A stretch of 64,000 nucleotides of DNA from contig NW_026262737.1 of the NCBI RefSeq assembly GCF_021869535.1, positions 62,001-126,000 on the forward strand. The letters run 5' to 3'. The notes under the pieces were generated by a model. That model was not told the origin of the DNA, ran no database searches, and worked only from the letters and a program-made list of their open reading frames with translations. This document shows positions 1 through 10,798 of the stretch, in pieces. Every line of letters starts with the position of its first letter. The stretch's first letter is position 1. The position numbers were made by a program, and so were the translations under genes. The DNA comes from Mytilus californianus. Its lineage: Eukaryota > Mollusca > Bivalvia > Mytilida > Mytilidae.

Positions 1-69
1 TAACCAACATTAAAACATGAGAATTAAAAATTCCATTGTTTGTAATATGTGAATTATTTCTTTTAATAT

Positions 70-270
70 ACATTGTCCTACAGTAAAGTAAAGGACATGG
101 ACATTTTTACCTAGGAATAGTGATGTCATGGACTAGGAAAATTAGTCTGGGGACATAAATTACTGGCATCAGACTAAATATACTAGTAAATTATGTATCC
201 ATGGACTTATTAAACTAGTTATATTTGTCTGACCAGACAATTTTTACCAGGACTAATTTATCTCTTACAC
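70..270. repeat. dispersed repeat, copy 1 (second copy at 57110-57327)
   Basis: This stretch shares long near-identical blocks with 57110-57327, including 'attagtctggggacataaat' (141-160) and 'accaggactaatttatctct' near the right end. The order of blocks is the same in both places, so this is one repeat family rather than chance. No coding potential is visible in it. I do not recognise the family. Confidence 0.6.
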
Positions 271-845
271 TAGTTCTCAGAGAGACATGTCACCTTACCT
301 TGACACATTATTCTGACTCTGAACAAACCAGTATTTGCTCTTACTCCTTAATAGTACTGCTTAGGGGAGAAGCAGCAAATACCAACTTTAAAGTCTTTGG
401 TTTTACCCGATTGGGTTAAAAAAAAACAACCTTCTGCACTTGAGGTGAACACGCTACCACGAGACCAGGCAGTATAATTTAAGGAGTTTATCCAAGATTT
501 AAAGTTTCCAAGTTTTTGCAAAAACTGGATCAAAATCATCATTGAAAAGCAATACTTTTTAATAAGATTTAAGTTTCTCTTTAAATATTACAGTTTTTGA
601 GATAAAAAGGCAAACTCAAGAAATATGAAGAAAAAAAATTGGTTAAAATCTGTATTTAAGGCAACAACTCCTATGAGTCAGCTGCCAGTTGTGATGCAAA
701 TGGACGGTAGATTTTTTGTCAACATTTTGAACATTTCTACCCTTGTCAGATATTGTCTATCTATTTTGGCCTTTTGTAGCTTATTACGCAGTTTGGCTTT
801 TTAGCCCATTGTTGAAATCTGTACGGTGACCTATATAGTTACCCA
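271..845. other. AT-rich non-coding stretch
   Basis: No exon with splice sites and no recognisable protein was found here. The short frames on both strands are about 64 codons long and look like nothing known. The segment near 660-780 reads like a decayed dispersed repeat, but I cannot place it. Confidence 0.4.
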
Positions 846-1460
846 AGTCAAAGTGGAAGGCAGTTTCCTGGCAGTTTCTTAGCCTTTCAAGTTCACATAT
901 TTAGCAGTTTCTGATGCTTGGCAGTTCTTAACCTTCAAAAATTAACCAGTTACTTCATATACAAAAATAAGCAGTTTTCCTAAACCTTCACAGTTATTCT
1001 GGCAGTTCAAAGCAGTTCCTTAACTGCTCTAGGCAGTTTCTTAGCTGCTTTAGGCAGTTTCTTAGCAGTTATTTTCACGAAATATTTAAATTAGGTACTA
1101 AAAACTGCTTTCAGTTCATGAATATTCATATTAAACTGCTTCTGGTTAATTAATATTCATATAAAACTAAAATCCAAATCACATTAACTCTGTTTGATGC
1201 AACTGCCAAGAAATAATTTACAAATCAAACTGCTAATTTTATAAAATAACTGCCAACCTTTGCTGGAAGACAATTATAACCTTCATCAAACTGCTTTGAA
1301 ATATTTAAACTGCTTAAATTAACTGCTATCTACTTGTAGGCAGTTATTTTAAACTGCCTAAATCAAAACTGCTTTGTACTGCCCCAAAACAGCTACAAAT
1401 TCAAGATACTGCTATAAAACTGCCAATGAACTGCTTAAATAGGCAGTTCACTTTGACCTA
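846..1460. repeat. fold-back block rich in GCAGTT / AACTGC
   Basis: The left half (about 850-1075) carries ten GCAGTT hexamers and the right half (about 1100-1440) carries about thirteen AACTGC hexamers, the reverse complement, with only two GCAGTT near the right end. The outer ends also pair: 'agtcaaagtggaaggcagtt' on the left matches the reverse complement of 'aactgcctatttaagcagtt'-like sequence followed by 'ggtcaaagtg' on the right. The whole block is therefore an imperfect inverted repeat made of short degenerate units. Only the right half is included in the downstream segmental duplication. Confidence 0.65.
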
Positions 1461-2596
1461 GGAACTGTTAACTTCTACGTCTTTAGTTTCTGTTGAAGAG
1501 CCGTCACATTGGCAATGATACCATATCTGTACATGTTTTTGTCATGTAGGTGTAAGGAGACAACCTTTTGATTTTCTGGTGGGATAAAAAGGGGCGACAG
1601 ATTTTTTATCACCTGGCCTGGGAAGTTTTTTAGGGTTCGTATAAAGGATAGAAAACCCGGCAAATTGTAACAAACCCCTGTGGTACGACCATATTTGTCA
1701 AAAGATTAGTCCAAATAATTATGACGTCTTGCACGGCTATTTTTACTTTTTTCTGGGACGCCGTCATAGGAAAAAAAAATTAAATAGCCTTGCAAGACGT
1801 CATAATTATTTGGACTACCAAAAGATGTAACCTAATTCTTACTTGTTTGGGGGAGAGGGGATTAACCGAACCACTATTCAATCTAAATCATGCAGTGAAC
1901 TGAATTATTGTCTTTTGCAGTAGTCCGAGTCGACATCTGTAACTAATCATGCACATTGATAGTCAACAGCATATCTTTTTCAGAATGTCAGCTTACAACA
2001 AAGAATCACTGGTGATAGGGGAGTGTAACCATTAAATTGATCCTGAATCAGATTAGATTTTCCCAGTAACGGAGAACCCATTTCTTTGAGTGAATATACA
2101 TAGTGACGGGGGGGGGGGGGGGGGGGGGGTCTCACAAATAAATATAAATCTGAATTACAGGAACATCGATTAGCAAAGTAAACTTACATATTAATCTCGA
2201 AGTTATTTACGGTAAAGACAGACTGTGCTCCTGAATTAAGGTATTATACATTTGTGTATTTTACTGCTACAAGATATTTGATTTGCTAATCACGCACCCG
2301 TTGCTGAGCAGAGAACCATACTTTCAAGCCAGGGACAGTCTATACCAACAGTTAGTATAGAAAGTCCCTGTAAAAAGGCAGGCAAATCCTAACAGTACTG
2401 TAACTTAATGATACGTGTACATGTATATCAAGTCCCGGCACAGTTAGCACATAGGTGTGTGTCAGTATTATAATATAAAACTTGCGTAGGTTCATATTGT
2501 TTGATTCAACGTTTTTTCGGATATTTTTTTAGGACCGTTGTCAACATGGTCAAATTCGACCTGCCAATTTGCAACCTGAACTGCACAAATATGATT
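1177..2596. repeat. segmental duplication, unit 1
   Basis: This 1420 bp segment is repeated almost base for base at 3711-5116 in the same orientation. The shared part starts at 'aatcacattaactctg' and stops after 'ctgcacaaatatgatt'. Most of the length difference is a run of 22 G at 2108-2129, which is 6 G in unit 2. The unit holds the right half of the GCAGTT fold-back and a palindromic MITE. No gene is recognised in it; a 62-codon minus-strand frame at 1475-1663 is copied with the duplication and ends in dispersed-repeat sequence. Confidence 0.85.
1707..1817. mobile_element. palindromic MITE-like element, family 1, copy 1
   Basis: The element begins 'tagtccaaataattatgac' and ends with its reverse complement, with arms of roughly 40 bp around an A-rich centre. 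Each arm contains a TGACGTC core. It is flanked by the direct repeat 'caaaagat' (1699-1706 and 1819-1826), with one extra C on the right, which fits a target-site duplication. It has no coding capacity. The related copies are at 4241-4352 and 12940-13148. Confidence 0.7.
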
Positions 2597-3710
2597 TCTA
2601 GTTAATTAGTATTCATATAAAACTGGGAAATAACTGCTTAGGAAAATGCAAATATGGTCATGATCTTATGCATTATGTATACTAGTAGCTGTTAAAAAAG
2701 TAACAATAACATGTAATAATTATCAAAAACAAAAATATATCTTCTATGTTATCCAAATTCATGGTTAATATGTTTAGCTTTTATGTATTACAATTAAATA
2801 TTGATGTCAGAGGTGCAACATGTAATTAAAGTTTCAATTAAGTCATCTGATAAAATGGAAATCAAGATTCATGCAATCTTATATACAATGATATACTTGA
2901 AATTAATTACTTGTTATATTACCTGATTAGTAAGAAGACTCTTAAATATTAATATGATTAAGTATATTTGTAAACCGAATCAATTTTATTCTGATATAAT
3001 CTTTATAAATACATGACACGTAATCCAGCTGGACTGTCACAATTATGAGGAGCGAAAATAAGAATTAAGCTATTATACATAAATATATCATACATGTCAT
3101 TATTGTATTGTTATGATAAAAATGTATGTTGAATAAAACATTGAAAGTACAATTTCAAAAAATCAAAAAAATAGAATCTAATTTTTTGCACTTACCAAAA
3201 TTAATTAAGATGTAATCCAAAATTCACACAATTAAAATGCTTATAATCTTCAAAAATTGCCATTGAGACAAGGCCCATCTTTAATATGCAATGTGAAAAG
3301 AACTATTTCCAAGTATATATTATATCCCAAGTAAAATTTCATTTTGTTCATGTAAGAAGACACGTCTTTCTTGTTGTCTTCCTATATTCCAAATTCAAAT
3401 TTTATGATATTGCAATGCATGGGGATGTTTAAGGAGTTGTTTGATTCTGTTGAAGTGTTCCCTTAAAGATTACTAGCAATTAAGTGCCTGAATCTTTAAA
3501 ATGTGATAAATTATATAAATAAAAAAATATCCATTTTTGTTTAATAAGTTATTTTTATTAAAAGTGGTAGTAATTGCCAAACAATATATATTAAGATAAG
3601 TGTTCTCCTTCATGTGCCCTACATTTCAGCGAAGATAATACTTCCTGTGTCCACCACAGAGAGTGCAATTGTAAACAGATGGCATATTTCTACAAGACCA
3701 CTGTTATCTA
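2597..3710. other. AT-rich spacer between duplicated units
   Basis: This 1.1 kb spacer separates the two duplicated units. It is very AT-rich and has no long frame, no splice-flanked coding block and no recognisable repeat, apart from 'gttaattagtattcatataa' at its left end, which resembles the sequence just before unit 1 at 1145-1165. Confidence 0.4.
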
Positions 3711-5116
3711 AATCACATTAACTCTGTTTGATGCAACTGCCAAGAAATAATTTACAAATCAAACTGCTAATTTTATAAAATAACTGCCAACCTTTGCTGG
3801 AAGACAATTATAACCTTCACAAAACTGCTTTGAAATATTTAAACTGCTTAAATTAACTGCTATCTACTTGTAGGCAGTTATTTTAAACTGCCTAAATCAA
3901 AACTGCTTTGTACTGCCCTAAAACAGCTACAAATTCAAGATACTGCTATAAAACTGCCAATGAACTGCTTAAATAGGCAGTTCACTTTGACCTAGGAACT
4001 GTTAACTTCTACGTCTTTAGTTTCTGTTGAAGAGCCGTCACATTGGCAATGATACCATATTTGTACATGTTTTTGTCATGTAGGTGTAAGGAGACAACCT
4101 TTTGATTTTCTGGTGGGATAAAAAGGGGCGACAGATTTTTTATCACCTGGCCTGGGAAGTTTTTTAGGGTTCGTATAAAGGATAGAAAACCCGGCAAATT
4201 GTAACAAACCCCTGTGGTACGACCATATTTGTCAAAAGATTAGTCCAAATAATTATGACGTCTTGCACGGCTATTTTTACGTTTTTCTGGGACGCCGTCA
4301 TAGGAAAAAAAAAATTAAATAGCCTTGCAAGACGTCATAATTATTTGGACTACCAAAAGATGTAACCTAATTCTTACTTGTTTGGGGGAGAGGGGATTAA
4401 CCGAACCACTATTCAATCTAAATCATGTAGTGAACTGAATTATTGTCTTTTGCAGTAGTCCGAGTCGACATCTGTAACTAATCATGCACATTGATAGTCA
4501 ACAGCATATCTTTTTCAGAATGTCAGCTTACAACAAAGAATCACTGGTGATAGGGGAGTGTAACCGTTAAATTGATCCTGAATCAGATTAGATTTTCCCA
4601 GTAACGGAGAACCCATTTCTTTGAGTGAATATACATAGTGACGGGGGGTCTCACAAATAAATATAAATCTGAATTACAGGAACATCGATTAGCAAAGTAA
4701 ACTTACATATTAATCTCGAAGTTATTTACGGTAAAGACAGACTGTGCTCCTGAATTAAGGTATTATATATTTGTGTATTTTACTGCTACAAGATATTTGA
4801 TTTGCTAATCACGCATCCGTTGCTGAGCAGAGAACCATACTTTCAAGCCAGGGACAGTCTATACCAACAGTTAGTATAGAAAGTCCCTGTAAAAAGGCAG
4901 GCAAATCCTAACAGTACTGTAACTTAATGATACGTGTACATGTATATCAAGTCCCGGCATAGTTAGCACACTGGTGTGTGTCAGTATTACAATATAAAAC
5001 TTGTCGTAGGTTCATATTGTTTGATTCAACGTTTTTTCGGATATTTTTTTAGGACCGTTGTCAACATGGTCAAATTCGACCTGCCACTTTGCAACCTGAA
5101 CTGCACAAATATGATT
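3711..5116. repeat. segmental duplication, unit 2
   Basis: This is the second copy of 1177-2596 in the same orientation, with scattered single-base differences and a much shorter G run (4643-4648). The low divergence suggests a recent event. Confidence 0.85.
4241..4352. mobile_element. palindromic MITE-like element, family 1, copy 2
   Basis: This copy lies inside duplication unit 2 and matches the one at 1707-1817, including the 'caaaagat' direct repeats on both sides (4233-4240 and 4354-4361). It was carried along by the segmental duplication, so it is not an independent insertion. Confidence 0.7.
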
Positions 5117-5647
5117 CGACTAAAACAGTGCCAGTCAAAATTGCTTTTTGAGCCGACTGGGCGAATGAAAAAGTTTTAAAATGTGACCTTGTGACCCTAC
5201 TTGGAATTCTCTATTCATCGGCGTGTGTCGGTGTGGCTAAAAAGGGGGCATTGTTTTTTTTATCTTGGGTCAAAAAAATGTTTCTATCTTTATTAAAAAA
5301 AATAAAATCAAGACCAATCATAAACTTTTTTTTCAAAACTCAGTGTCGTATTTTATTGTTTTCCCAACAATTTTTAATAAAAGCTAAATGCTTGTTTCAC
5401 TTCCCTCTGACTTCATTTCTGATTTTTTTTCTCAAGAAATTATAGAATCAGATAATGGATATATATATATGTCTGTGGTCACCGTCATGCATTTAGATAA
5501 GAAATTCCCGCATGCATCATCAAATAATTCATGTGTATTTGTGACATCAGCATAACTGAAACATTGTATTATTTCCCAGTAATTATGTAAATCATTTTGA
5601 TTTACAATTATATATATCTGGGACTTATGCATGTATATATCTCACAC

Positions 5648-5722
5648 GCACTTGTCTCAGAAAAAAAAAATTCCTATATACTTTAATAAAGGTATATAGG
5701 AAAAAAATTCTGAGACAAGTGC
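5648..5722. mobile_element. palindromic MITE-like element, family 2, copy 1
   Basis: The ends 'gcacttgtctcagaa' and 'ttctgagacaagtgc' are inverted complements, and the inner parts 'ttcctatatac' and 'gtatataggaa' also pair, so nearly the whole 75 bp element folds on itself. A second, more diverged copy lies at 6345-6438. Confidence 0.65.
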
Positions 5723-6344
5723 CTGTGATATATCTGTCAGTCCCAGAATAGTAAGTATAATTGTATCTTAATCTTTGGAAAAATCCGATTATTAAATTGT
5801 TAAATTGTTTTACTTCATAATTATGTCAAAGTATACCTTTTAAAGTTTTAAACTTTAAAGTTAAAATGAATATTCCATTTTGATTTGAGGAAAAACTTTT
5901 TAAACTGTAATGACATGGTCAGTCAACTGATTTGTTGCATGGCTGATTACAGGTAATTAAGGCATGCAGTAATTTTCCATTACGACAGTGCGTGTACCCT
6001 GGGGTGTGAATAACGTATTAGAAATACCATAGTTTTCTAGAGAACATCCTGTCTATGTGTAGTGCAGATTGATGACATTACACAAAATTTCTTTTGTTAA
6101 ATGTAGTTAAGTATCTGTTTCCATTCCCTATTGCAACAATACAAAATTTTCGAAGAAAAAAATATTAATTTAAAAAAAAAATCATTTATATAAAATAAAC
6201 AAGAAAAAAAGTAGCAAATAAACTTATGTAACTACGCATTGAGTACACATTATTTCACTTTACATGTACAAACCCTTGAAAAAACGTATATATAGATGTG
6301 TTTAAAAAGGCCAATTCCCAGTGAATTTATTTCACACTAGGACC
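5723..6344. other. AT-rich non-coding stretch
   Basis: The sequence is AT-rich with many A and T runs. I see no splice-flanked coding block and no repeat that I can name. Confidence 0.35.
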
Positions 6345-6438
6345 ACAGGCACTTGTGTCAGAATTTTGTTTCCTATATACCTTAATATAACATAAGAAGT
6401 ATATATATAGGGAATTTTTTTTTGGGACAAGTGCCTGT
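6345..6438. mobile_element. palindromic MITE-like element, family 2, copy 2
   Basis: The ends 'acaggcacttg' and 'caagtgcctgt' are inverted complements, and the inner 'tcctatatac' arm is shared with the copy at 5648-5722. The centre is diverged and slightly longer. A structured non-autonomous element is the simplest reading. Confidence 0.6.
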
Positions 6439-6504
6439 AACTAGGACCTAAGATAACTAGAACTAAGTTCATTGGAAAGTCTTTTTGTCTGATACATGTA
6501 TACC

Positions 6505-6650
6505 TATATAGCTTGCTGTTCGGTGTGAGCCAATGCTCCGTGTTGAAGGCCGTACCTTGACCAATAATGGATATTTATAAATTGTAACTTGGATGGATAG
6601 TTGTCTCATTGGCACTCATACCACATCTTCCTATATCTATAGATATGTAC
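6505..6650 (+). repeat. mussel dispersed repeat ('gtctcattggca' family), 3' fragment
   Basis: It contains 'gttgaaggccgtaccttgac' and 'gatagttgtctcattggca' followed by 'ctcataccacatcttcctat'. This is the 3' end of a repeat seen again at 16620-16980, 18205-18425 and 24820-25110 on this strand, and in reverse at 27190-27720 and 58100-58365. I recognise this family from mussel genomes; its class is uncertain. Confidence 0.65.
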
Positions 6651-7190
6651 CTAATTAAGAACAGCTTCAAATATATGCCTATAAATTAACGGTACGTCTA
6701 AAAACCGCTCAGGACCTCTTGAGTGCAGACAGGACATAAAAAGTCACTCAGGACATGTATATATGTTTAAGTGAGCGTTGAGGGTATACATTCTATAGAT
6801 AATTTAATTTTTGATCTTATTATTTTGGTTTTGTTAAATCAAACCAACATTAAAGAAGTTATTTAAGTTTGTATCGACACACGCCGTTATTTGGGATACG
6901 TCAAGCATAACCGATGATCATATTCAATACCAATCATCATTTTGATTAGGTCGTTTGATCTTTAATAATTAGGACTGATTATAAACACATACAAGTAAAC
7001 TTTGCAAACAAACAAAAAAAAAACAACGTTTCCTTGGAAAAATAAAAAAAAAAATACATGAATATTGTTTTTACAAAAAAAGTTAAATAAATTTTTCGTT
7101 TTGTATGTAATAATTGAAGCCATTTAGAAATATAAGAAATCTTAGTCGGGAAATTTTCAATTCAAGTTATTTCTTTTGAAAACGTTAAGA
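6651..7190. other. AT-rich non-coding stretch
   Basis: No coding or repeat feature is recognised. Poly-A tracts near 7010-7080 are the only obvious structure. Confidence 0.3.
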
Positions 7191-7249
7191 AATATAGATC
7201 TTATTCGATATAAAAAGTGGCGTCCTTGGAGATCAAAACCCCGTTTAAA

Positions 7250-7490
7250 TAGGGTTTGTCTACTCTCGTCTATTGCCGAACATTCAATAATCAAGGATTT
7301 GTACAAATCCTTGCTATAATATAATGAATCGCGTCGTCAATATCACCACAATTACATAAAGTACAAATACAATCTTCTCCTAAATATTTGGCATCGAACA
7401 ATTTCAATAGGAAATTTTGAGTCGAAACTGAAGTACCAAATCTACAAAAATAATCACCATGTTTTGTAGTAGTAGGCGTCGACAACTAAA
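7250..7490 (-). pseudogene. LINE reverse-transcriptase C-terminal scrap
   Basis: The minus-strand frame reads an RFGTS-like segment, then CICTLCNCGDIDDAIHYI. The pattern C-x2-C followed by a 'DIDDA-HY' stretch is the usual C-terminal zinc-knuckle region of non-LTR retrotransposon polymerases. Only about 60 residues are readable, and there is no upstream polymerase core, so this is a decayed end fragment. The assignment relies on motif memory; a similarity search against LINE C-termini would settle it. Confidence 0.35.
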
Positions 7491-7650
7491 CTGTTTATAA
7501 TCTTTTTTTTTCTCCTAAATTAATTGAAACTCCTGAAATAATTTAACATTATCTATAGACAGCTTACAAATGCAAATCTTTTCAGAAGTATGCGAGTGTA
7601 TAGTAATAATTTGTTCATTAATCCCCCTTTTTCCTTCTATAAAATTACAT

Positions 7651-8280
7651 TTATCCGATCAATTTTCTGGTATTTGAGATGTCATAGATAAGGATCAATA
7701 ACTCTGTAACTGTTAGATCAAATCTATTGAAACTTTGCAAAATAACTACTGAGATGTATATCTTTATTTTAAAAGTGCAGTTTAAAGTCTGGAAAAAAAA
7801 TTAATGTCTGACAGGAATAGGATCCCAGTTACGGCAACCAGTCCGGTACCCACGAATGTAGTTCTTAAAAAAAATATATAACTTTTATTTAAAATGGTGT
7901 AGTTTTATTATTACACAAGTTCTGTAACTGAATGTAGATTTATTTGAATGGGTAGGCTTTCTAGCTTGAATTTCTGTAAAAAATTTTATTGATTTAAATG
8001 TAATCTGGCGTCGGTACATAGAGTAAATTGCCTAAATTCTAGCCTTTATTCTTCCCCGGAAGTAGACCGACCTACCCTGTTGTCAATCAAAACAAAATTG
8101 TGCAACAGAATGCCGGTCATGAGGCACTGAGATTGCACTTAGAAACTTCGAAACAAATGCCTAACGTGAAACAGAAGTCCCAAGGTGGCTATCAAAATTA
8201 TTTATTGGACAGCACCCCATTTATTTACGATGATTTTCAATGCGTTTCAATGGGGGAAATAACTGGGTCCCCGTTCCTAT
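7651..8280 (+). repeat. 630 bp direct repeat, left copy
   Basis: This segment is almost identical to 10169-10798, and both copies are exactly 630 bp. They are in the same orientation with about 1.9 kb between them, like the terminal repeats of a retroelement. However, the ends ('ttatcc...cctat') are not the usual TG...CA, and the outer flanks show no target-site duplication. An LTR, or duplication of an unrelated segment around an older element, are both possible. Confidence 0.75.
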
Positions 8281-8297
8281 CAGAGGGCATATTTTGA
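8043..8297 (+). CDS. unrecognised short open frame in the left direct repeat
   Basis: This frame is open from 8043, with its first ATG-type start at 8109 (reading codons from 8100), and it ends at TGA 8295-8297. The same frame is kept in the right copy at 10561-10800 with one residue change. The peptide begins QNAGHEALRLHLE and contains GGYQNYLLDSTPFIY. I do not recognise it. Because the two repeats are nearly identical, the shared frame is weak evidence of function. Confidence 0.15.
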   Translation, partial: PLFFPGSRPTYPVVNQNKIVQQNAGHEALRLHLETSKQMPNVKQKSQGGYQNYLLDSTPFIYDDFQCVSMGEITGSPFLSEGIF

Positions 8298-9164
8298 ACA
8301 CTTCAATCTGCAATTGTAAGCTTACTTGTGGAGTTACATAGATGAAATTTGGCCAGCAACTTCAAAATTCAATAAGGAAAACAGTAATTATTTTCAAAAT
8401 TTTAATTAAACTTTTTAAATTAAATTGAAATTTAAATTTATGAAATTTTTAAAAAGTTTGTTTTTCAATTTAAAGTTTCAAAAGGGGTTACAGTAAGGTC
8501 ATTTTGATGGTATTATGTATTCATACACTTGTAAGTTAAAATGGAGGGATTTTTCGAATAATATCAGCAAAGAATATTAGAAAAGAGCCACCTGGCAAGA
8601 AATAACACATGTCTTATATGGGATCAGGGGACAACAAAAGATGGAAAATATGGGCTTATTTCTTTCCAGTATCCTATTTCTGGGACCTAGAAAAGAAAAA
8701 AGTCCATAGATTCAGTTTTATGGATTTTAATTAGTTTTTGATAAGTTTTAAATATTAAATAAAACACTTTATGCCATTTTATGTGTCATAAAAGTTTGTG
8801 TGGGAATGCGGCTCACATTAATGAAGAGCCGCATCACATAAATAACGACAGAATATTTTGTAAACTCAGAAAATTTTGCCAGGGGCTCTCCAATTTTAAG
8901 GATTTGGGCCTGGATTTTTTTTGAAGATATATAAGGGGTAGGGCTATAGCTTATATAAACAATTTTAACTGAATGTACAACAATTTTAGACTCCTTTTTA
9001 AAGATTTTGGTGGTCCTTAAAAGGACCGTTAATTTTGTCTGTATCTTTTTCAGCAGTAGATGAATGCAGCTATATCTTCCTTGATTTTGGAACTTTTGAA
9101 GAACAGCTTCTGGTATGTATATTCTTCTTAGCAGGTATTACTCTACCATATGAATGATCGTCCA
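8281..9164. other. non-coding interior between the direct repeats
   Basis: AT-rich sequence with many T and A runs. A 9 bp-stem hairpin with 'atgcggctc' and 'gagccgcat' arms lies at 8806-8834. No coding block is seen until the transposase remnant that starts at 9165. Confidence 0.4.
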
Positions 9165-9790
9165 TTATGCTTTTACAAATGCAGCATCAAGTTTTGGATC
9201 AGGTTGCCCTTTTTTATATCTATCTGTACGTTTACTTCGATCCTTTTCTTCCACATGAACCTTAGTCTTCTGTCCGGAGCGTTGTAAATTTTTCTTTTTC
9301 CTTTCTGGAGTATTTTGGTTTACTTTGTTCCGTTCACACTCCCTTTACATCTGGTCGAAGTGTTTTAATGAACCTTTTGAGATTTTAAAACCAATACATT
9401 CTGCTTTTTGTCAGAAGGAATAAGCTGTACCATTATTCAAAGTGTGAATTATTGATGATGCCCTCCCTCCCTTCAAATTTCTAGAAAAGTTCATATTCTT
9501 TGGTAAGGAAACACTTCGTGCTCTGTTAACAGATTACCTTTTTGAGTGTTATTATTAAATTTCATTTTCATTAATGCTTCTTCGCTAAGTTTCATTTTTA
9601 AAAGTTCCTGCATTATTAACTTGTCTTTGTTATCCATATTCAGGTTGGTTAACTTGTTTGGACCCAAGTACATGGATTTCCTATGAGCCACCAACAGTTT
9701 GAGTGTCCACCACCACACACGTATGAACTAGTGGGACATTTAGAGCAGTCACAAGTATAACAACGCACAGTTGCATTAAGCATTCAGGCA
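9165..9790 (-). pseudogene. decayed DDE-transposase C-terminal remnant
   Basis: Reading the minus strand, a Cys-rich block (RCYTCDCSKCPTSSYVCGGG) is followed in another frame by LLKMKLSEEALMKMKFNNNT and then by a segment like NFSRNLKGGRASS, and it closes with a very basic tail ending in DPKLDAAFVKA and a stop at 9165-9167. The 'KFN-x-NTQK ... NFSRN ... basic tail' order is one I associate with the C-termini of mollusc transposases. At least two frame changes and several stops break it. It lies between the two 630 bp direct repeats. The exact superfamily is uncertain. Confidence 0.35.
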
Positions 9791-10168
9791 GATCCAGGAT
9801 TTCCCTCGACATTTGTTAAACTGTAGGAGGTGCCGTCTTGACTGGTTTTAGCTACAAGTGAGAACTTCTCTGCATCTAGCCTTTTCTTTTGTATATTAAA
9901 TGAACTTAGCTGACTGTTTGAAGACTAAGTCTCATGATTTATACCCTTGTTATGGGGTATGCTTCTTTGCATATGTAATTCTTATAAGATTTTTTTTTTA
10001 ATTAAAAAAATAATTATAATAAATTTTTTTTAGCAGAATTTTTTTTTAACTAGATTTCCATATCAAAAATGAATTTATCTACCATGTGCAATTTACAGAA
10101 TGTAAATATCTTTTAAAATAAAAAAGTTTTGCTGATTTTAAGCATATTTTCTTCATGAATTTATGATT
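9791..10168. other. AT-rich non-coding stretch
   Basis: Long T and A tracts fill 9990-10060. No coding block or named repeat is seen before the right direct repeat starts. Confidence 0.35.
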
Positions 10169-10798
10169 TTATCCAATCAATTTTCTGGTATTTGAGATGT
10201 CATAGATAAGGATCAATAACTCTGTAACTGTTAGATCAAATCTATTGAAACTTTGCACAATAACTACTGAGATGTATATCTTTATTTTAAAAGTGCAGTT
10301 TAAAGTCTGGAAAAAAAATTAAAGTCTGACAGGAATAGGATCCCAGTTACGGCAACCAGTCCGGTACCCACGAATGTAGTTCTTAAAAAAAATATATAAC
10401 TTTTATTTAAAATGGTGTAGTTTTATTATTACACAAGTTCTGTAACTGAATGTAGATTTATTTGAATGGGTAGGCTTTCTAGCTTGAATTTCTGTAAAAA
10501 TTTTGATTGATTTAAATGTAATCTGGCGTCGGTACATAGAGTAAATTGCCTAAATTCTAGCCTTTATTCTTCCCCGGAAGTAGACCGACCTACCCTGTTG
10601 TCAATCAAAACAAAATTGTGCAACAGAATGCCGGTCATGAGGCACTGAGATTGCACTTAGAAACTTCGAAACAAATGCCTAACGTGAAACAGAAGTCCCA
10701 AGGTGGCTATCAAAATTATTTATTGGACAGCACCCCATTTATTTACTATGATTTTCAATGCGTTTCAATGGGGGAAATAACTGGGTCCCCGTTCCTAT
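10169..10798 (+). repeat. 630 bp direct repeat, right copy
   Basis: Near-identical partner of 7651-8280, in the same orientation. The right flank continues with 'aatagtaataaaag', which is unrelated to the left outer flank. Confidence 0.75.

Noticed and set aside
1475-1663. A 62-codon minus-strand frame present in both duplication units (again at 4009-4197).
   Set aside because: The duplication is recent, so shared coding potential is not evidence of selection, and part of the frame is antisense to a sequence resembling the 'cattggcaatgatacca' dispersed repeat.
7651-10798. A complete LTR retrotransposon.
   Set aside because: The repeats have no TG...CA ends or target duplication, and no protease, reverse transcriptase, RNase H or integrase was found inside.
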